DNA from: Pseudomonas sp. RIT-PI-q
Lineage (GTDB): Bacteria; Pseudomonadota; Gammaproteobacteria; Pseudomonadales; Pseudomonadaceae
Assembly: GCF_001297125.1 (NCBI RefSeq)
Contig: NZ_LHPC01000038.1
Location: forward strand, 62,001 to 126,000
Direction of reading: 5' to 3'
DNA length: 64,000 bases
Shown here: positions 54,319 through 62,392 of the stretch, piece after piece
How positions within the stretch are numbered: position 1 is the stretch's first letter
Layout: each line of letters begins with the position of its first letter
Notes under the pieces: model-generated
The model's input: only the letters and a program-made list of their open reading frames with translations
Told to the model about the DNA's origin: nothing
The model's database searches: none
Made by a program: the position numbers and the translations under genes

Positions 54319-54786
54319 ATGCAACAGTCCCACGCTTACAACGACCCGAGTCTGGCCCTGACCACGTCGATCCTCGATGCCAAGGCGCGCAAAACCCTGT
54401 CGTGGCAGGACCTGACCGACGGCACCGGGCTGGGCCTCGCCTACGTCACCGCCGCCCTGCTTGGTCAGCACCCACTGCCGGAAAACGCCGCCAAAGTAAT
54501 TGGCGAGAAGCTCGACCTGGATGCCGACACCGTCGCCCGCCTGCAAATCATCCCGCTGCGCGGCAGCCTCTCGGGTGTCCCGACCGACCCGACCATCTAC
54601 CGTTTCTACGAAATGATCCAGATATACGGCACCACCTTGAAAGCCCTGGTTCATGAGCAATTCGGCGACGGCATCATCAGCGCGATCAACTTCAAGCTCG
54701 ACATGAAGAAAGTCGAAGACCCTGAAGGCGGCTCCCGCGCCGTGATCACCCTGGACGGCAAGTTCCTGCCATTGCGCCCTTTCTAG
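54319..54786 (+). CDS. cynS: Cyanate hydratase (cyanase)
   Basis: Cyanase converts cyanate and bicarbonate into carbamate and CO2, giving ammonium and detoxifying cyanate. The 155 residues have an N-terminal helical domain (WQDLTDGTGLGLAYVTAALL) and the catalytic core with Arg95, Glu98 and Ser121, one behind the E. coli numbers 96, 99 and 122. ACAGGAG before the ATG supports the start. CynT downstream replaces the bicarbonate used. Confidence 0.95.
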   Translation: MQQSHAYNDPSLALTTSILDAKARKTLSWQDLTDGTGLGLAYVTAALLGQHPLPENAAKVIGEKLDLDADTVARLQIIPLRGSLSGVPTDPTIYRFYEMIQIYGTTLKALVHEQFGDGIISAINFKLDMKKVEDPEGGSRAVITLDGKFLPLRPF

Positions 54787-54801
54787 GCCACACCGTTACC
54801 T

Positions 54802-54926
54802 CTGTAGCAGCTGTCGAGCTTGCGAGGCTGCGTTCGAGGATGAAATCCTCGCCGACGGAACAAGCAGTCCCAGGCGACTGCTTCGCAGCCGAACGCAGCC
54901 TCGCAAGCTCGGCAGCTGCTACAGGG
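54802..54926. repeat. Inverted REP pair between cynS and cynT
   Basis: The arm CTGTAGCAGCTG with TCGAGCTTGCGAGGCTGCG faces its complement across about 45 bases. It starts 16 bases after cynS and ends 32 bases before cynT, so it lies inside the presumed operon and could tune the cynS:cynT mRNA ratio. Confidence 0.9.
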
Positions 54927-54958
54927 TCATCATTTGATTCACGCATGAGGAATCCACC

Positions 54959-55618
54959 ATGAAAGCGCTCATCGAAGGTCTTCTGAAGTTCCAGAAGGAA
55001 GCGTTTCCACAACGCACCGACCTGTTCAAACACCTGGCTACCACGCAACACCCCGGCACGCTGTTCATCACTTGTTCCGACAGCCGTGTGGTGCCGGAAC
55101 TGCTGACCCAGCAAGAACCCGGTGAACTGTTCGTGATCCGTAACGCTGGCAATATCGTGCCTTCCTACAGTCCGCATCCGGGTGGTGTTTCGGCCACCGT
55201 CGAATACGCCGTCGCCGTATTGGGCGTGACTGACATTGTGATCTGCGGCCATTCGGATTGTGGCGCCATGACGGCCGTCGCCCAGTGCAAATGCATGGAC
55301 CACCTGCCCGCCGTCAGCGGCTGGTTGCAACACGCCGAGTCGGCGAAAGTCATCAACGAATCCCGCCCTCACGCCAATGACGCGGCGAAAGTGAGTTCGA
55401 TGGTCCGGGAAAATGTCATCGCCCAACTGGCCAACATCCAGACTCACCCGAGCGTGCGACTGGCTCAGGAAAAAGGCTTGTTGAACCTGCATGGTTGGGT
55501 CTATGACATCGAGACTGGTTCGGTCGATGCGCTGGATGCCAACCGCCGCACCTTCGTGTCGCTGGCCGAGCACCCGAATACCTGCGCCGTCTACGGCCAA
55601 GCGGTCGAAGCCGCTTGA
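54959..55618 (+). CDS. cynT: Beta-carbonic anhydrase CynT
   Basis: CynT interconverts CO2 and bicarbonate, keeping bicarbonate available to cyanase. The 219 residues have the zinc ligands Cys39, Asp41 (or water), His97 and Cys100 in FITCSDSRV and VICGHSDCGAM, and Arg43 of the Asp-Arg dyad. It follows cynS with a REP pair between. E. coli has the order cynT-cynS, reversed here. Confidence 0.93.
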   Translation: MKALIEGLLKFQKEAFPQRTDLFKHLATTQHPGTLFITCSDSRVVPELLTQQEPGELFVIRNAGNIVPSYSPHPGGVSATVEYAVAVLGVTDIVICGHSDCGAMTAVAQCKCMDHLPAVSGWLQHAESAKVINESRPHANDAAKVSSMVRENVIAQLANIQTHPSVRLAQEKGLLNLHGWVYDIETGSVDALDANRRTFVSLAEHPNTCAVYGQAVEAA

Positions 55619-55675
55619 TGAATGCTGGAACACAGCGGCCTACCGGCCGGCCTGATTTGCGAACACGAACATCCC

Positions 55676-55782
55676 CCTGTAGGAGCTGGCTTGCCAGCGA
55701 AGGTCGTCAACGATGATGCGTTTCAACAGGATAACCGTTGCGCATTCGAGTCCTTCGCTGGCAAGCCAGCTCCTACAGGGGG
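55676..55782. repeat. Long REP-bounded element (BIME), copy 1
   Basis: CTGTAGGAGCTGGCTTGCCAG and its complement bound a spacer containing GGTCGTCAACGATGATGCG and CAACAGGATAACCG. The same arms and spacer, over about 100 bases, recur at 63476-63576, and half of it at 34741-34783. Confidence 0.9.
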
Positions 55783-55803
55783 GTACGTGTATTCAATGAT
55801 CGG

Positions 55804-56427
55804 CTATGGCACTTGCGGCGTTTCGTACCACTCGCGATCGGGTGTCGCGAAACGCATTTTCTTGCGCACATGGGCGGCGTTCTCGGCGCTGGTGAGTTGC
55901 TCCAGCAGCATGAACGCAACTTCGGTGGCCGTACCTGGGCCGCTGGACGTGATGATGCGGCCATCGACCACCACGGGGCGGTCGACGAAAACGGCACCGG
56001 TTTCAACCAGTTGGTTTTTGCGCTTGCCGCCCTCCTGGTGGTAGGTCGTGGCGTTCCTGCCTTGCAACACACCGGCGGCGCCAAGGCACACCGAAGAAAC
56101 ACACACACTGGCGGCGGTTTTACCGGCCTCGACAAAGTGGCGGATGGTCGCCAGAAACGGCTCGCTCAAGGCTTCCTCGTAAAAGCCTGCCGGCTCAAAT
56201 CCACCGGGCAACGCCAATGCGTCGAAGCTGTTCAGATCCAGTTCGTTCAATAGATGACGAGGGTTCAGTGACAAGCCAAAGGTCGTTTCGATGCGTGGCC
56301 TGAGGCCGGCATTGACCAATTCCAGGGGTTGGTCGCCAAGCAGGTTGGCCCAACCGAGCACATCGGTAAAAGCCGCCATTTCCAGGGGCTCGACACCATT
56401 GGCCAACAACATGAGTACACGTTTCAT
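55804..56427 (-). CDS. DJ-1/PfpI-family protein
   Basis: The 207 residues start MKRVLMLLANGVEPLEMAAF and contain the nucleophile elbow ASVCVSSVCLGAAG (Cys near residue 108) and GGFEPAGF with the conserved Glu/Phe side. Members include chaperone or glyoxalase-like enzymes and regulators (DJ-1, YajL). Substrate unknown. It is collinear with the BON gene but separated by about 155 bases and a stem-loop. Confidence 0.87.
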   Translation of the reverse strand: MKRVLMLLANGVEPLEMAAFTDVLGWANLLGDQPLELVNAGLRPRIETTFGLSLNPRHLLNELDLNSFDALALPGGFEPAGFYEEALSEPFLATIRHFVEAGKTAASVCVSSVCLGAAGVLQGRNATTYHQEGGKRKNQLVETGAVFVDRPVVVDGRIITSSGPGTATEVAFMLLEQLTSAENAAHVRKKMRFATPDREWYETPQVP

Positions 56428-56550
56428 CGGGCACAGCCTCCACCGTCAGCAGGATTGATACAGCCGGCGCTCATGCTCTGCTTCAACAGCTATCGAGACA
56501 ATGCTCAGAAAACACAATCTTCTGTTTCGCCCACTGCAACGGTGCGGTGT

Positions 56551-56575
56551 AGCGCCCCCGGCCTACGGGGGCGCT
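56551..56575. other. Perfect stem-loop
   Basis: A 9-bp stem AGCGCCCCC / GGGGGCGCT with a seven-base loop lies just after the BON gene stop (minus strand). It has no T-run, so it is a likely 3' stabiliser or weak terminator. Confidence 0.6.
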
Positions 56576-56582
56576 GCATCAC

Positions 56583-56933
56583 TCATTTGTCGTCCATTTT
56601 TGTTGACGATTGTGGCCGGCTCTCTGGGCTTTCTTCGGCGTTGGGCGCTTCTGGAAAGCTGCCGGGTTTGAACACGTGAGTCAGCAATTCCCTGGCATCG
56701 ATGTCAACGACACCGGGAACCGAACGGGTCAGCGCAACAGCCTGCTCACACTGTTTATGGGTGTTGACGCGGCCGCTCAGTGCCACCGTGCCCTCAAGGG
56801 TTTTGACATGGACCTGCAGGCCAAGGCTTGGCGTAGCCAATGCCAGCGCCGATTTCACCCGAGTGGTAATCCACGCGTCGTGAACAGCCGTTTCCAGACC
56901 ATGAGAGTAATGTTGAAAGGAGTGATTTTTCAT
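56583..56933 (-). CDS. BON-domain protein
   Basis: The 116-residue protein has a single BON domain (ITTRVKSALALATPSL, then VKTLEGTVALSGRVN and GVVDIDARELL, about residues 22-90) with a proline- and serine-rich tail. BON domains bind phospholipid or other envelope surfaces. It lacks a clear signal peptide, so its location is uncertain. It is like the cytoplasmic-looking BON proteins near stress genes. Confidence 0.85.
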   Translation of the reverse strand: MKNHSFQHYSHGLETAVHDAWITTRVKSALALATPSLGLQVHVKTLEGTVALSGRVNTHKQCEQAVALTRSVPGVVDIDARELLTHVFKPGSFPEAPNAEESPESRPQSSTKMDDK

Positions 56934-57147
56934 GACGGAACCCTCTCACACTTAATCAGATGCACCGTCTGTCCCGCTTGCCGCGCAGCCCTCTGCCTCT
57001 CAGGCGAGCGTCATGGACACCTGATTCGTATTGGAGTGCTCGCCACGCAAACACAGACCCACATTAATTATAGTTCGCAGGTTGCGTGCAGTCGGATTGT
57101 TGTCCCCGTGACTGTCCGCCAGGGTGCGGACAGTCAATTCGGCCGGC
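56934..57147. other. Intergenic, nothing found
   Basis: About 210 bases between the BON gene and the ProA-like gene, containing no reading frame or repeat that I would support. Confidence 0.5.
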
Positions 57148-58650
57148 TCAGCGTTTGACCGACAAGTCGATCTGGGTCATGCGACTGCGAATGGTGAACA
57201 CGCCATCACCCGAGAGAATCGCGCTGCGCGCAAACAGTCGACCGCTTTCCCAGTTCGAAAGCCCCAGTTCCGGCTTGTTCAGCGCGTACTGGCCGTCGAC
57301 CCAACGGGTAATCCCGTTGCCGACAAAAGGTGCGTTGACTGCGTTGTAGAAACGATCCTGAGCCTCGGCTGCTTCACTGATCAACGACACGGTGAACTGC
57401 GGGCTGTAGCGATTGAACAAGGCGATGGACTGGTCCAGGTCATCGACGATCTTCAGGCTGACTTCCGGGGTTTCCTCCCATTCCCACTCGCGGCCCAACT
57501 GATCCTCGGGCAGCGCTTCGGCCAAGGGTTCGGTCTGATAGCCTTCGGCGCGGTACACCTCGACGCTGGCGGTCTGCCAATCCGCCGGCAACCACTGCTC
57601 GCTGCCTTCGACGATGTGCAACTTGCAGCCCTGGCCCCGTGCGGTGCCGGCCTGTTGCAACGCGTCGAGAAACAGCGGCACCAGTTCGCTGGCGCGGTCA
57701 CGGTGGATGAGGCAGACGTTCAGGGTGTTGCAGACTTTGCGATCCAGCGAATTGCGCACCACGGCGGCGAAGCGCTGGGCGTCGGCGTCCTGGTTCGCGA
57801 TCAACCAGGCGCCACCGGTGCCGTGCAGGCTGACGGCGGTGCCGGCCTGTTGCGCGATGCTGCCCAGTTGACTGACGGCACGCCCCGAACCACGGGCCAC
57901 GGCCAGCGACAGGCGTCGGTCGGCGAACATCGCCCAACCGGCGGAGTGGTTGACGCTTTCCACCAGCGACACCGCACCGGCTGGCAACCCGGCATCGCTC
58001 AGTGCCGGATTCAGCGCATGGGTGACGATGGCTTGCGCCGTGCCCAAGGCATCGCTGCCAATGCGCAGCACGGCGGTGTTACCGGTGCGCAACACCCCGG
58101 CGGCGTCGGCAAAGACATTCGGCCGGCCTTCGAAGACGAAAGCGACGATGCCCAATGGCGAGACCACTTGCTCGACTTTCCAGCCGTCATGCTCGACGCA
58201 ACTGACCACTTTGCCACGGGTGGCCGACGCGTCACGCCAGGCCCGCAGGCCGGCGATCATGTCGCCACGCATGCGCTCATCGGCCAGCAGGCGCGTGGTG
58301 GAGCGCCCGCGCGCCTTGGCTCGTTCGATGTCGGCCAGGTTGGCGGCCGCGATCAAGGCCCAGCACTCCGGCGTTTCCAGACGTTGGGCAAACAGATCGA
58401 AGAACGCGCTGATCGCCTGATCCGAAACCGCGGACATGGCCGTGAATGCCGCTTCGGCACGCTCGATTGCGATGGCTGCCGCTTGCTGATCCGCCACTGG
58501 AATCAACAACAACTCGCCGCTGACCTGTTCCACCAGCAGGTGGTCGCCGGGCTGAAAGCGTGCCGCCAGTTCGGGGCTGACCACAGAGACACGATTACCA
58601 GCGAAAGGGATCGGCGTACCAGCGACTAGACGTTCGAGCGCAAGAGACAT
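57148..58650 (-). CDS. ProA-like aldehyde dehydrogenase (glutamate-5-semialdehyde dehydrogenase paralogue)
   Basis: The 500 residues align over about 400 to ProA/ALDH18-type reductases: GIVAFVFEGRPNVFADAA, LRTGNTAVLRIG, SGRAVSQLGSIAQQAGTAVS, and a Cys in SLDRKVCNTLNVCL corresponding to the active site. ProA is normally about 420 residues, so this has an N-terminal extension of about 80 residues. No proB is adjacent. It may act on another acyl-phosphate or semialdehyde rather than in proline synthesis. Confidence 0.78.
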   Translation of the reverse strand: MSLALERLVAGTPIPFAGNRVSVVSPELAARFQPGDHLLVEQVSGELLLIPVADQQAAAIAIERAEAAFTAMSAVSDQAISAFFDLFAQRLETPECWALIAAANLADIERAKARGRSTTRLLADERMRGDMIAGLRAWRDASATRGKVVSCVEHDGWKVEQVVSPLGIVAFVFEGRPNVFADAAGVLRTGNTAVLRIGSDALGTAQAIVTHALNPALSDAGLPAGAVSLVESVNHSAGWAMFADRRLSLAVARGSGRAVSQLGSIAQQAGTAVSLHGTGGAWLIANQDADAQRFAAVVRNSLDRKVCNTLNVCLIHRDRASELVPLFLDALQQAGTARGQGCKLHIVEGSEQWLPADWQTASVEVYRAEGYQTEPLAEALPEDQLGREWEWEETPEVSLKIVDDLDQSIALFNRYSPQFTVSLISEAAEAQDRFYNAVNAPFVGNGITRWVDGQYALNKPELGLSNWESGRLFARSAILSGDGVFTIRSRMTQIDLSVKR

Positions 58651-58815
58651 GAAGCGATTTCACCATGCAGTGGGCGGGCGGAAAATGTATAGGAAATTCC
58701 ACGGAGCGTCATTAACCGCGCGCCTGACCGGTGATCGAAAATCCGCCGGCCCAGCGCCCGGCCCTCCTACGCTAAAGGGGTAAACCAGCGTTTCCCGTTT
58801 TCCAAGGAGACCGTC

Positions 58816-59658
58816 ATGAGCGATGAATTCACAAGCCATGGAGCGGCCCTTGACGACGAAGGTTTGGCGAATGCCCTGGACCTCGCCAAAGTCAGTGCCG
58901 CGCAACTCTGGGCTGTTCTGGCAGTAGAAACCTCCGGCAATGGATATTTTTCCGATCGCCGTCCGAAAATCCTCTTTGAGCGTCACGTCTTCAGCCGTCT
59001 GACCCACCAGACGTTTGATGCACAGCACCCGGATATCAGCAGCAAAACCCCTGGCAACTACGGCGAATCGGGCGCGCACCAATACGACCGTCTGACCCAG
59101 GCCATTCGCCTGAACAGGAACGCAGCCTTGCAAAGTACCTCGTGGGGATTGGGGCAGACGATGGGGTTCAACTTCGCTCAAACCCATTCGGCGGACGTCG
59201 AGTCGATGGTCAAGCGAATGGTCGCGTCCGAGAACGAACAACTGCTGTGCACCATTGGCACATTGATCGAAGGCGGCGCGGTAGACGCGTTACGCGCCAA
59301 GGACTGGGCCAATTTCGCCCGCCGCTATAACGGCCCCAATTACGCCATCAACAACTATGACTTACGGCTCAGCGCCGCCTACCAAAAGTTCTCGTATGGC
59401 GGCACCCCGGACCTGCGGATTCGCATGGCCCAAACCTACTTGACGTACCTGGGCTTTCATCCGGGCACCATCGACGGCATCGTCGGCAAGCAGACCCGGG
59501 ACGCGATGAACCTGTTCCAGGCAAAAGAAGGCATGGGGCTCACCACGGTGCTGGACGACGAAACGCTGGAGCACTTGCGCAACCGGATCGACGCGTTGCC
59601 GTTGCAACCGCCCCGCCACACCGCGCCCGTGTGGGAGCTGCTGCGATCGGCCCTGTAG
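58816..59658 (+). CDS. N-acetylmuramidase-domain protein with peptidoglycan-binding domain
   Basis: The 280 residues have an N-terminal N-acetylmuramidase (DUF3380) domain with the catalytic Glu in VLAVETSGNGYFSDRRPKIL (motif split by the metal-free loop, Glu near residue 38) and a C-terminal peptidoglycan-binding repeat (FHPGTIDGIVGKQTRDAMNL). Such proteins are endolysin-like and usually prophage-borne, but no phage gene is near. There is no signal peptide. The stop codon TAG lies in a REP core, so the last residues are REP-derived. Confidence 0.85.
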   Translation: MSDEFTSHGAALDDEGLANALDLAKVSAAQLWAVLAVETSGNGYFSDRRPKILFERHVFSRLTHQTFDAQHPDISSKTPGNYGESGAHQYDRLTQAIRLNRNAALQSTSWGLGQTMGFNFAQTHSADVESMVKRMVASENEQLLCTIGTLIEGGAVDALRAKDWANFARRYNGPNYAINNYDLRLSAAYQKFSYGGTPDLRIRMAQTYLTYLGFHPGTIDGIVGKQTRDAMNLFQAKEGMGLTTVLDDETLEHLRNRIDALPLQPPRHTAPVWELLRSAL

Positions 59659-59880
59659 GAGCTGTCGAGCTTGCGAGGCTGCGATCGGCCCTGTAGGAGC
59701 TGTCGAGCTTTGCGAGGCTGCGATCGGCTGCGAAGCAGCCGTAAACCCTGAACACGCGGTTTTCCTGACACACCGCATTGCCTGATTTCACGACTGCTTC
59801 GCAGTCGATCGCAGCCTCGCAAGCTCGACAGCTCCTACAGGGCCGATCGCAGCCTCGCAGGCTCGACAGCTCCTACAGGG
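59653..59880. repeat. REP array: two direct copies facing two inverted copies
   Basis: CCTGTAGGAGCTGTCGAGC recurs at 59652 and 59693 in direct orientation, and its complement occurs near 59822 and 59863. Spacing is about 41 bases within each pair. The centre holds GGCTGCGAAGCAGCC and GACTGCTTCGCAGTC palindromes. It starts at the muramidase stop codon and ends about 180 bases before the HvfA-like gene. Confidence 0.92.
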
Positions 59881-60059
59881 GCTCGGTTTTGCCGAGGTGC
59901 TTACGTATCACAATGTGTACAGCCCCCCTCTCGACACACCCCGGCCATAAAACCCCGCGTCAACGACACATCGCAGATACACCTGCTTGATGAAATGTGC
60001 CTGTCGATTGGCCAAGCCGATCAAAGCGCTCAACTCACTCAACGCTACGGAGTATCACC

Positions 60060-60263
60060 ATGTTCAAGCTCTCGACTTCTTCGCTGACCCTCGGCCTGAT
60101 CATCGCCGGTGGCCTGGCCCTGTCCAACGTCGCGTCGGCATCCGAGTCCGAAGCGTTCAGCATGAAGCAACTCGCCCACGGCTACAGCCAGGTCCAGGCC
60201 GATACCGCCGAGAAACCGGCTGAAGGCAAATGTGGCGAAGGCAAGTGCGGCGCCGGCGAGTAA
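60060..60263 (+). CDS. hvfA: HvfA-like Cys-rich periplasmic peptide (putative RiPP metallophore precursor)
   Basis: The 67-residue protein has a signal peptide (cleavage near ASA, residue 27), then SEAFSMKQLAHGYSQVQ, and ends with two tandem EGKCG units (Cys58 and Cys63). This is the layout of HvfA precursors, whose Cys are converted by an MNIO (DUF692) enzyme to oxazolone/thioamide copper ligands. GGAG upstream supports the ATG at 60060. A DoxX (HvfX-like) gene follows after 57 bases. No MNIO or DUF2063 gene is in the window. Confidence 0.72.
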   Translation: MFKLSTSSLTLGLIIAGGLALSNVASASESEAFSMKQLAHGYSQVQADTAEKPAEGKCGEGKCGAGE

Positions 60264-60320
60264 TCCATTGCGCGGGGCACGTCGTTGCCCCGCACCCCTG
60301 ACTGAACGGAGATCAACCCC

Positions 60321-60836
60321 ATGAACAGCTCAATTTCTTCGGCCGTCAAAGGCCTGCACCTGAACCTCGACCGTGCCGGTGACTGGATCGCGCCGCTGAC
60401 CCTGCGGTTGTTCCTCGCCTGGGAGTTCTTTGAGTCAGGGCTGGAAAAATGGAATGGCGAAAACTGGTTCGCCGACATCCAGGACCGCTTCCCGTTTCCG
60501 TTCGACCACGTCTCGGCCACGCTGAACTGGGAACTGTCGATGTGGGCCGAACTGATCTGCGCCCTCGCCATCCTGATCGGTCTGGGCACGCGGGTTTCGG
60601 CCTTTATTCTGATCGTGGTGACCATCGTCGCGACCGCTGCCGTTCACTGGCCGGCCGATTGGTCTACATTGAGTGAGCTTGCCCAGGGTTACTCCATCAG
60701 CAACAAGGGCTTTGGCAACTTCAAACTGCCGCTGATCTACCTCGCGGCCTTTGTGCCACTGTTGCTCTCGGGTGCCGGCAAGCTCAGTTTCGATGCGCTG
60801 CTGGCTCGATTCTTCTGGCGTCGCCACAACCGCTGA
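60321..60836 (+). CDS. hvfX: DoxX-family membrane protein (HvfX-like)
   Basis: The 171-residue protein has about four membrane segments (APLTLRLFLAWEFFESG, then LICALAILIGLG, FILIVVTIVATAAVHW and LIYLAAFVPLLLSGAGKL), typical of DoxX. In Hvf loci a DoxX protein accompanies the HvfA peptide and helps copper handling. A partly cytoplasmic C-terminus ends RRHNR. Its location directly after the Cys-rich peptide supports this role. Confidence 0.75.
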   Translation: MNSSISSAVKGLHLNLDRAGDWIAPLTLRLFLAWEFFESGLEKWNGENWFADIQDRFPFPFDHVSATLNWELSMWAELICALAILIGLGTRVSAFILIVVTIVATAAVHWPADWSTLSELAQGYSISNKGFGNFKLPLIYLAAFVPLLLSGAGKLSFDALLARFFWRRHNR

Positions 60837-60881
60837 TACGCCAGGGTCTCGATAAAGTCCCTCAATGTTGGAGCAATGGTC

Positions 60882-61505
60882 ATGAGCCTCACTCTCTACG
60901 GTTTTGATGGCAGTACGTATGTGCGCACGGTGAAGATGCTGCTGGCGGAAAAAGACGCCGACTTCGATCAGGTGCAGGTCAACGTCATCAAAGGTGAGCC
61001 GCACCTGCCAGAGCATTTGGTGCGTCACCCTTTCGGCAAGGTGCCCGTCGTCGACCACGACGGTTTCCGGATCATCGAAACCGCTGCGATCGTGGCCTAC
61101 CTGGACGAAGTCCTGCCAGGCCCGTCGATCACACCGGATAACGCCCATGACCGTGCGCGTACCCACATGGCCCAGGGCATTTACGATTCCTACGGCTACG
61201 GCAACCTGGTGCAGGTGTTTGGCTACCACCTGTTTCCTGATTTCCTGGGCGGGAAGAATGAAGATTCACGCCGCAAAGGGATCGAGAACTCGAAACGGGT
61301 ACTGCGCGAGCTGATGAAAATAAAAGGCAGCGATCCGTTTATTGCCGGTCAGGAACCCAGCATCGGCGACTTTTACCTGTCACCGGGTTGTGCCTATATA
61401 GCGATGACCCCGGATGCACCGCAGATATTTGCAGTAGACGGTTTCAGCGAATGGTGGAAACGTATGCAGGCACTGCCAAGCTTCCAGGCCACACAGCCAC
61501 AGTAA
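60882..61505 (+). CDS. Glutathione S-transferase family protein
   Basis: The 207 residues have a thioredoxin-like domain (SLTLYGFDGSTYVRTVKMLL, with HPFGKVPVVDHDGFRIIETAAI for glutathione binding) and a helical C-terminal domain (LSPGCAYIAMT). GGAG 8 bases before the ATG at 60882 selects it over 60876. It follows the DoxX gene by 45 bases and may share its transcript. Confidence 0.88.
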   Translation: MSLTLYGFDGSTYVRTVKMLLAEKDADFDQVQVNVIKGEPHLPEHLVRHPFGKVPVVDHDGFRIIETAAIVAYLDEVLPGPSITPDNAHDRARTHMAQGIYDSYGYGNLVQVFGYHLFPDFLGGKNEDSRRKGIENSKRVLRELMKIKGSDPFIAGQEPSIGDFYLSPGCAYIAMTPDAPQIFAVDGFSEWWKRMQALPSFQATQPQ

Positions 61506-61542
61506 GCTTTACCCCACCTCAATTGCGTAGACAGGAGCCACC

Positions 61543-62241
61543 ATGAGCGTGACCACCCAATGGATCGAGATCGACAGCGACGAAGGTAAATTCGGCGCTT
61601 ACCTGGCGATTCCGCATACCCGCAAAGGTCCGGGGATCGTGCTGATCCAGGAGATTTTCGGTGTGAATGAACACATCCGCTCGGTCGCCGAGCAGTACGC
61701 GGCTGATGGTTACCTGGTGATCGCACCGGACTTGTTCTGGCGCAACGGCCACCGTATCGAACTGACCTACGACGAAGCCGGCTGGAAACGCGCCGTCGAA
61801 TTGATGAACGCCACAGACATCGTCAAGGCACAAGCCGACATCGAACTGGCCATCGATGCCTTGAAAGATCAGCCGGAACTGGACGGCGGCATCGCCTCGC
61901 TGGGTTACTGCTTCGGTGGTTTGCTTTCTTACCTCACCGCCACTAATGGGCTGGTGGACGTCGCCGTCGCCTACTACGGCGGCGGAATCCAGAATCACCT
62001 GGACCGCGCCGATGAAATCGAAGTGCCGCTGCTGATGCACTTCGGCGAACAGGACAGCCACATTTCACTGGAAGCCGTGGAGAAAATCGCCGAGCGTTTC
62101 GAGAACAACGACAACGTGGAAATTGTCGTGTATCCGGAAGCCGAACATGGCTTCAACTGCTCGCACCGCGACAGCTACAACCAGCGCGCCGCGGCTGAGG
62201 CGCATGGCAATACGTTGATCTTTTTGGGTCAGGAGCTGTAA
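61543..62241 (+). CDS. Dienelactone hydrolase family protein
   Basis: The 232-residue alpha/beta hydrolase has the nucleophile elbow GYCFGG (Cys near residue 123), Asp in HFGEQDSHI and His in EAEHGFNC, the Cys-Asp-His triad of dienelactone hydrolases. It opens dienelactones or related esters in aromatic breakdown. CAGGAG upstream supports the start. The preceding GST gene is 37 bases away. Confidence 0.9.
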   Translation: MSVTTQWIEIDSDEGKFGAYLAIPHTRKGPGIVLIQEIFGVNEHIRSVAEQYAADGYLVIAPDLFWRNGHRIELTYDEAGWKRAVELMNATDIVKAQADIELAIDALKDQPELDGGIASLGYCFGGLLSYLTATNGLVDVAVAYYGGGIQNHLDRADEIEVPLLMHFGEQDSHISLEAVEKIAERFENNDNVEIVVYPEAEHGFNCSHRDSYNQRAAAEAHGNTLIFLGQEL

Positions 62242-62254
62242 GGCCTGATGAACA

Positions 62255-62295
62255 AAAGAGGACTTCCACCGCTTGGGTGGAAGTCCTCTTTTTTT
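62255..62295 (+). terminator. Rho-independent terminator
   Basis: A 16-bp perfect stem (AAAGAGGACTTCCACC and complement) with a five-base loop ends in seven T. It lies 14 bases after the dienelactone hydrolase stop. Confidence 0.95.
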
Positions 62296-62308
62296 GCGCC
62301 TGTGATGG

Positions 62309-62382
62309 CCCCATCGCGGGCAAGCCACGCTCCCACAGGGGAATGCAATCCAATGTGGGAGCGTGGCTTGCCCGCGATGGGG
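62309..62382. repeat. Perfect inverted REP pair
   Basis: Arms of 29 bases (CCCCATCGCGGGCAAGCCAC and TGTGGGAGCGTGGCTTGCCC with their continuations) are exact complements separated by 16 bases. They lie between convergent genes. Confidence 0.92.
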
Positions 62383-62392
62383 ACGACGCGGT

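Noticed and set aside
57124..58629. A 501-codon plus-strand frame
   Set aside because: Antisense to the ProA-like gene, which has clear motifs. The plus-strand frame has no family match and a low-complexity composition.
59653..59880. A possible CRISPR array
   Set aside because: Repeats are palindromic REP cores in both orientations with no unique spacers of even length and no cas genes.
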